This document shows, piece by piece, positions 56,881 through 64,000 of a stretch of 64,000 nt of DNA (position 1 is the first letter of the stretch; every line of letters starts with the position of its first letter). The DNA is from Chrysoperla carnea (lineage: Eukaryota; Arthropoda; Insecta; Neuroptera; Chrysopidae). A model generated the notes under the pieces. That model saw only the letters and a program-made list of their open reading frames with translations, did not search any database and was not told the origin of the DNA. The stretch is from NCBI RefSeq assembly GCF_905475395.1, contig NC_058338.1:14646935-14710934 (forward strand), read 5' to 3'. Both the position numbers and the translations under genes were made by a program.

Positions 56881-59569
56881 ACTAGAATCGACAAGTAACT
56901 GAAATAAGAGTATTTGGATTCATCTAATTTTAGGAGAATTCAAAATAAAACTTTAAACATTCTGTATAAAATTATTTACAATTATTTTTGACCTTATCAA
57001 ACCTATCCTATTATAGGCAATAACTTCGACATGGTTGATTTCCGAATAATAATTGAATAGGTTTCAATCGAATGATATATAATAATATAATAGTATATAG
57101 AAACTATTTGTATATATATATATTTCGACGACGAAATTTCTATATCAGAAAATTGACGATGTATGACATACACCAGTTCATTGTTTGTATGATAAAAGGT
57201 AAAAAAATGTAACAAAAAAAAAAATAACCGGAAATTTTTTAGATACCATTCGTTTCATTTAAAATCAATGATGATTAATTGAAAGGACAAATTTTTTTCA
57301 GATTTATTCTATTATCGAAAATTCGAATGAAATCGATTATATTTTCACAATAGAATACATTACAAATTTTATTTATTAATTTTGAATATTATAAACTAAA
57401 AGAGATTATTTTTTTTGGTATGGAAACATATATTTTGCTCTATTTTTCTTTTCTCATTGAAAATGCCATAATTGAATTTTATGCTGCTAATTTTAATTAT
57501 TTAATTATATTTCATTAATATAACGGTTGTTTAAGGATTAAGGATTGAATAATACTAGGGATTTCAATAAAACTTTATAAATACATTTTTTGATTAACCA
57601 AGTTTCCAAAAATCACAAAAAATTTCTAGGTCATCGGGCTCTTTATTATTATTTTATCGTTCAAAGTTGGCTGAAAAATTGATTAATCATATAGGTTATC
57701 CTTTTCAATTGGATATTTCTATATCAAAAAATCTAGAGAGTGTGATAAAAAACTATCTAAAATATTTAAACAGTTTTGTAGTTTATAATAATACCATAAA
57801 AATATAAGGTTGTCGATGATATAAGAACAAAATTTTAATTTAATTATGACTTCATCGAAGATTCATCATTTGATGAACAGAGACGACTATAGTTAGAGTA
57901 TTAATGATTGAAGTGAGATATCTATATTATCTAATTTATAAGTAGCACTTGCACACAACATATTATATATTTTTGTAGTTGCGTGGTATTGTAAAGCTAT
58001 AAATAACTCATTACTTGACTACAAATAATGTATTTGGTTTATATGTATATACCGTGAAAACTTTTTTACAATACTCTTGGTTTACAATCATCTAAATGTG
58101 AACCTATATCAGTAATCTTTCATACGTGAAGGATTCACGGGAATATCTTCGTTTTTAGTTTGAGATAATTTAGTTTAAATAAAGTAAATTTTTCCGATTT
58201 TGCCGGTAAGCTGATAAAAAAAGGCACTTTAAGCGATGATACCTTCGCTAGTCATTCAGTAAAAAAAGTAAATCATATTTTTAGATTGATATTAAAACTC
58301 ATTTCTATAGTATAATTAGTTATACATATAATAAAACCATAATAATCTCTATTTGATTATTCCCTAGTGAAATCAATTCATCTAAAACATTTTAAAGATC
58401 GACAAATGAATAAATCAAATAAGTGTCTTCGGCATGTGTATGTGTGTGCTTATAAAGCTTGACGTGTGTCGTATATGTTGATACATTTCACTTAGTATGG
58501 ATGCTAGAGACCCAAATCCCTAGCAACCTTGCATTTATTACATGAGGTATTAAGGATGTACGGGCGCATTGGCATTTTTGGATTGGAATTTATTATCTCT
58601 GGAACTAATTTTGTTTACTACGCATTAAAAATCTTTTCACGAAAAACTTGAAAACTTTGTATTAAAAAAAAACAAATGAAATACAAAAGTTGTGATTTCC
58701 TGGTGATTTTGTTTTTTTGTATCACTTTCTTGCTCTTAAATTTCTCAAAATACTTTTAAAGATGCAAAATGATTTATCCCCATTTTGAGAAATTCTTAAG
58801 GTTAAATAATTTTTCGTGGGTAAGTTAAGAACCATTTTATATTGAGAAAACAAAATATATAAAGCACATTTTTTTTTGCTTGTAACTTTAATTATGATTT
58901 GTTGTTTCGATTGAAAATACCGATCAAGTTTCTTCTTATGTCTCGAGAAACTAATTACATTAATTAGAAAATAACCAACTTGACAAGTCTTTTCAGAGCA
59001 ATAGTAAATAATTTATAATATATTTTATAGAAACTTTAATCAAAGAATATTAAATTTTTCCAACAATTTTATAAACATATCTAAGATTATTTTCACTCAA
59101 CGATAGATTTATATTAATAAATACTGTATGAACAATTCAAAGTCAGACAGATCATAAATAAGTTTTTGTCTAATGAAATGAAATACGAAACATTTCTATA
59201 ATAAGAGTAAAGTAAAATAGATTTACATTGAAAACCTTTTTGTTAAATTTTACAATCCACCTTCCAGATAATCAAGAAAACTTTATTGCTAAGTACAGAA
59301 AGTATTAAGTTAAATTTAATGCAAATTGAAACATGATAAGGTGGAATATGCGGTGGAATAACGGACTAAGAGACGGTATAAGGTCGGTTTTCACCTATCT
59401 GATATCCAGATGAGTCATATTTTTTATGAATTTTTATCGATTGATAATTTTAAAAGGTTTAAGTAATGCTACTGAAGTGTTTAAGTAACTTACTGTTGTG
59501 GTCTAATGTGGTACAATTCTAAGCTGTAAAAACATCAAAATATTGCCCAATATTTGCAAACAAATTCAA

Positions 59570-59973
59570 GACACTTCCAAAAAATTTTTTACCCGTTTTT
59601 TTAATCTTAAAAAATGTCATCTAAGCTATCGAAACCGTTTTTAAGTCGTTCGATAAATTTAAAATTTAATGTTAGAGTTCAAATTTTTGAACTCACTGAC
59701 AGTCTTCTTTCTCATTCATCATATCGCAAGGATTGGGTCCTGGCGTTCTCTAGTTGTATAAACTCTTTGGTATACTATGATTTGTCATAACAGATGACGT
59801 CATGATTCATGGCACACGATTCTGAAGTGTTTTAATGTCACATTTTTTTAAGCGAGTATATTTACTGTAAAAAATTTTTAAATGTAAATATTTTATTATA
59901 GGAATCATTTTTTGGGTTCCTACAATAGATTCGACGTGTTTTTGGTACATCGAAAAATTTATTGGAAGTGTCT
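59570..59973. mobile_element. Short inverted-repeat element related to 50946-52400
   Basis: Ends GACACTTCCAA (59570-59580) and TTGGAAGTGTC (59963-59973) are perfect inverted repeats of 11 bp. The region 59690-59973 matches 52105-52400 at about 90 percent by eye (GACGTCATGATTCATGGCAC, TTGGGTTCCTACAAT). 404 bp, no coding capacity, a MITE. Confidence 0.75.
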
Positions 59974-60399
59974 ATTGTCCGTATTCGCCTTAACTCCTCC
60001 TACATTCAGTAAATTGATTATAATAAAACAATATATACATTTATAAACGGTTGTAAAATATATAATTACCTTATTCTCAAGCTATTCCAGTATTCCCTAA
60101 AGCATTTTAATATAAATATATCTATACTGTATGTATACTTGACTGTATCTTATTAAACTATATAATAAATGGATATAATATATAGAAGAAGATGAAGTAG
60201 AAGACATCGATAGACATCGACCGACGAACAGACACAGACCCACAGACACTTAAATATATATTTGATGAGATATTACTTTTGGTTAATTTAGATTGTTCAT
60301 TAATTTAACCTTATATATTAAATTAATAGTATAGTAAATCGTAATATTATATAATGTATAATTTCATTCAATGTTCGATGACCTATCTTTTAAGGTAAT

Positions 60400-61440
60400 T
60401 TTGATCATATTAGCTCCTATCTCAAAAACTTTTCGACCAGTCATCAAATGCACCCAATTTTTTTACTATTTGGGTCAAAATTACCTTATATACTGACTTT
60501 TATCGAAATTGGAGATAATAAAAAATTTTCGATTTTTTGCAATTTTTTTAAGGGGCACGCACCCCTTTGAAAAAATCGAGAAAAACGGGAACAAAATTTT
60601 TGTTTTGGAATTTGATGAAACTCGGTGGGTGGGGTAATTTTGATCCAAAAAGTATAAAAATCAGGTTAATTTTATGATTGGATGCAAAGTTTCTGAGATA
60701 TCGCAATATTTTGATCGATTTTAGCCCGTATCTCAAAAACTATTCGACCAGTCAACAAATGCACCCTATTTTTGTACTTTTTGGGTCAAAATTACCCTAT
60801 ATACTGAGTTTTATCGAAATCGGAGGTTAGAAAAATTTTTCGATTTTTTGCAATTTTTTTAAGGGGTACCCCTTTGAAAAAATCGAGAAAAACGGGAAAA
60901 AAATTTTTGTTTTGGAATTTGATGAAACTCGGTGGATGGGATAATTTTGATCCAAAAAGTATAAAAATCAGGTCATTTTAATGATTGGATGCAGAGTTTC
61001 TGAGATATCGCAATATTTTGATCGATTTTAGCCCGTATCTCAAAAACTATTCGACCAGCCATGAAATGCACCCAATTTTTGTACTTTTTGGGTCAAAATA
61101 ACCTTATATACTGAGTTTTATCGAAATTGGAGATAAAAAAATTTTTCGATTTTTTGCAATTTTTTTAAGGGACCCCTTTGAAAAAATCGAGAAAAACGGG
61201 AAAAAAATTTTTGTTTTGGAATGGGATGAAACTCGGTGGATGGGGTAATTTTGATCCAAAAAGTATAAAAATCAAGTTAATTTAATGATTGTATGCAGAG
61301 TTTCTGAGATATCGCAATATTTTGATCGATTTTAGCCTGTATCTCAAAAACTATTCGACCAGTCATCAAATGCACACGATTTTTGTATTTTTTAGGCCAA
61401 AATTACCTTATATACTGAGTTTTATCGATATTGGACGCAT
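60400..61440 (+). repeat. Family A satellite array, about 305-bp unit, 3.4 copies
   Basis: The block TATCTCAAAAACTATTCGACC or a close variant recurs at about 60420, 60728, 61035 and 61340, and the AAGGGG...CCCCTTTG palindrome at about 60551, 60860 and 61167. Same family as 14640-15380. No Helitron-like end was seen here. Confidence 0.85.
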
Positions 61441-61817
61441 AAATTTTGTTCACTCTTGTCAACCGGTTACTTTTCATTCATTCCTTCATCAATTGGAATC
61501 AATCAATTTCTATTTATTTCATTTTAATAGTTGGTATATTATGTTGTTTTAAGTAAATATTTACTTACGAACCAAAAATGACCTTCATTAATTTGCTTTT
61601 GACTATGGTTTTATAGAAATCATTACAGAGTTCATTAAAATATTTTATTAGTATGCTATATTCAAATTTTAAGGAATATTTAAGGTTAAACGAGCACCAA
61701 GGCAAGTTTAGATTTGTGGTTGAAATTATTTGTACTTTATTTTCAACTTTGATGATGAATTTTGTTACAACTTTACGAATGTAGACGATTAATAAGAAAA
61801 CAATTTTTGGATATCAA

Positions 61818-62810
61818 CAGGTCCGAAACTAAGGCGTGGCAAAGGAGGCACCCGCCACCGGCGCATAAGAAATAGAGGCGCAAAACAAAACGTATGTTTT
61901 ATACGCAAAACAAAAAGTAAGTAAAGAATCATGTAAAATGCGCTCATTAAAATAAATTATTACAAAAAGTCATTGATCCGATCTTATTGGAAACTTAATT
62001 CCACGACCAGGACTCCACATTCTTGAAATCTATTAGAGCTAGGTTAATTTTGATCACAAATTTGAAAAGTATGATCCAAATTTAGTAGGTTTACATACTT
62101 CGTTTATCAAAATTGGATAAAATTTGGATGTGATAGAGCAAAATTAAATTTTTTTTGGATTCTGATGACGTCATAAAGTAAAAAAATTCAATTTTTTTGT
62201 TAACACAGGCAAATTTGATCTGATTTTATTGAATTTTTTTTTGAAACCCACTAATTTTGAGCCATTCTTTTCAGCTGTGATGTGAATTTTTCGCTAGCTA
62301 TCACTTATGAGCTTTATTCCGAGACCAGGACTCCACATTCTAAAAACCTATTAGAGTTAGATTAATTTTAATCACAAATATGAAAAGTATGACCCAAATT
62401 TAGTAGGATTACATACTTCGTTTATCAAAATTGGATAAAATTTGGATGTGATAGAGCACAAATTAAATTTTTTGTTTTAAACCCAACCCAACCCAACAGT
62501 TAAAAAATATATAATTTCGGTATATAAATTCGATTTTTTTGATAACATAGGCAAATTTGATCCGATATTATTGGAATTTTTTTTGAAACCCACTAATTTT
62601 GGGCCATTCTTTTCAGCTGTGATGTCAATTTTTCGCTAGCTATCACCTTTGTGCTTAATTCCGGGACCAAAGCTCCACATTCATGAAATCTATTAGAGCT
62701 AGGTTAATTTTGATCACAAATATGAAAAGTATGACCCAAATTTAGTAGGATTACATACTTCGTTTATCAAAATTGGATAAAATTTGGATTTGATAGAAAT
62801 ATAATTTGGA
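61818..62810 (+). mobile_element. Second hAT-type element with family B satellite units, right end missing
   Basis: Starts CAGGTCCGAAACTAAGG and keeps the head seen at 17992 (GGCGTGGCAAAGGAGGCACC, CACCGGCGCAT, AACGTATGTTTTATACGC). Units start near 61988, 62310 and 62655. A foreign piece with ACCCAACCCAACCCAACAG interrupts the second unit at about 62479-62530. No right end was found; the sequence leaves the repeat near 62805. Confidence 0.75.
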
Positions 62811-64000
62811 TTAGATCCGTGTTTCTAGTCTAGAATTGTGAAATATTACACATAGGTGTATCCCGAGAATGTAGGTTAACACTTCTAGTTTTTCTAATTC
62901 CTTTGTGTTCTATTGTTCATGGTTTGGGAATATAGAAATCACGTTAAGAGTTTTAGACAGTTATAAAACTTTCGCAAAGTATTAACGTATATACCTTAAT
63001 AACGTAAATCCGTAATTGTTAATCAGAAAATAGAATTATATGAACTCATTCTGCATTCTGGTTTTGAATAATAAAATATTAGAAACAATCTCATTTCATA
63101 GTATCAAAAATCACAACTCATAAAATAAATTACAAAATTATGAAATTAATAATCATAAAATGTATACAGATATTTAATAATTTAATGTATGTATTATAAA
63201 TTAATTTAACACGGATATCATAAGGTTTTAATAGTTTCAAAATGAAACTAATAAATTTTAATAACACCTTTAAAATGTTGTTTGAATAGATTGTGAAATA
63301 TAATTAAGTGAAAAATCTATTTCCTTCTATGTATATATACAAAGAGATATTAAGAAAAGGAAAATCGTAAAGAATAAAGTATATAATATACAATGTGATA
63401 GCTTAGGTAGGGGAAAAAATGATAAGCACAGAGAGAACTGCCGACAGAAGTAAAAATTTAAAAGTTTGGTATAACTAGTTTTTGAAGTCAAAACTTCTAT
63501 ATTCGCGTTGCAACATGATATGAATACAGCTACAGATATAACACCGTAACCTAGGAAAATTAAACTTTTTTCAATCGAAAAAACGACACCTATGTAATAA
63601 TAATTATAGCTGTACAAATAACTATTAACCAAGTGATTCTGATCTTTGTATTAGCTACTGATTACTGTTCATAGATGGCATTTGATGTAGTAATTAGGTA
63701 AATACGACATTTCATTCTAAAGTTACGTACTATCAAAGTTTAACTGACAGTCATCTATAGTGGCTTATTAGCTACTAAATATTTTAAATAAAAAGTTAGT
63801 TTTAAATTTTCAAATTATACTTTTGAAAATTAAACACACAAAAATTACTTTAATTTTCCAACTCCGCTTCCGTAGGTACTTTTCGAGATTAAAAAAACAA
63901 ATTTCGTTGTATATTTTGAATTCCTATCTTACCAAAGCTTGTTGTAAAGCTAATCAATCACCCTGTGTTACTATTTAATCTTGGAAAATGTGAAAATTAA

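Larger units (their letters stand above)
48318..64000. other. Repeat-filled region upstream of the K2P exons; no coding exon recognised
   Basis: 15.7 kb of AT-rich DNA. I searched both strands for a K2P first exon (start, M1 and cap) and found none. Placed features: a SINE-like piece (49085-49325), family C repeat (50175-50590), nested inverted-repeat element (50946-52400), hairpin (54304-54341), TG microsatellite (55203-55240), a LINE or SINE tail (56630-56880), a short inverted-repeat element (59570-59973), family A array (60400-61440) and family B element (61818-62810). Most likely this is the first intron and/or promoter region of the channel. Confidence 0.55.

Noticed and set aside
63327-63632. 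A hydrophobic 101-codon frame as the missing K2P first exon
   Set aside because: It lacks the Gly and Glu pattern of M1 and its cap and has no donor in the right phase that I could identify.
1-64000. Retroviral, LTR or other capsid-bearing elements and CRISPR arrays
   Set aside because: No paired long terminal repeats, no capsid or envelope-like frame and no spaced short direct repeats were recognised.

Overview
The window is AT-rich genomic DNA of an insect. It shows spliced genes with short GT-AG introns and an arthropod-type gustatory receptor, plus many DNA transposons, LINE fragments and SINEs. The species cannot be named from the sequence. A clear HFM1/MER3 meiotic helicase argues against Drosophila, which to my knowledge lacks that gene.

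Seven genes were assembled exon by exon by matching donors, acceptors and reading phase on each side. From left to right they are: a FAM234-like single-pass membrane protein (+, 5' end outside the window, stop 5882); a gustatory receptor (+, 12250-14408, 394 aa); the ciliary radial-spoke protein CFAP91/MAATS1 (+, 15741-22440, 818 aa); two alpha-L-fucosidases of family GH29, head to head (-, 25288-22579, 465 aa; +, 26939-30576, 483 aa); HFM1 (-, 42251-31490, 17 exons, 2093 aa); and a two-pore-domain potassium channel (-, 48317-45343) whose first exon or exons were not found. Six coding sums divide exactly by three (FAM234-like after dropping a two-base partial codon at the left edge). The channel cannot be tested because its start is missing.

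The remaining DNA is mostly repeats. Two satellite-like families stand out. Family B has a 316-bp unit and forms an array inside a hAT-type element (17992-19953) with recognisable ends and an 8-bp target duplication, lodged at a CFAP91 splice donor. It also occurs as one exact-length permuted monomer at 6.3-6.7 kb and as a second element at 61.8-62.8 kb. Family A has a unit of about 305 bp and occurs at 4.7-5.1, 14.6-15.5 and 60.4-61.4 kb; the 15.5-kb copy ends in a Helitron-like hairpin plus CTAG. A tRNA-derived SINE in the receptor gene appears to share its 3' tail with a LINE family present as four fragments. From 48.4 to 64 kb no coding exon was recognised; it holds inverted-repeat elements, SINE-like pieces and satellite copies and is probably the first intron or upstream flank of the potassium channel.

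The genes form no pathway. HFM1 (meiosis), CFAP91 (sperm and cilium axoneme) and perhaps the fucosidases all have plausible germline roles, but that link is inference only.
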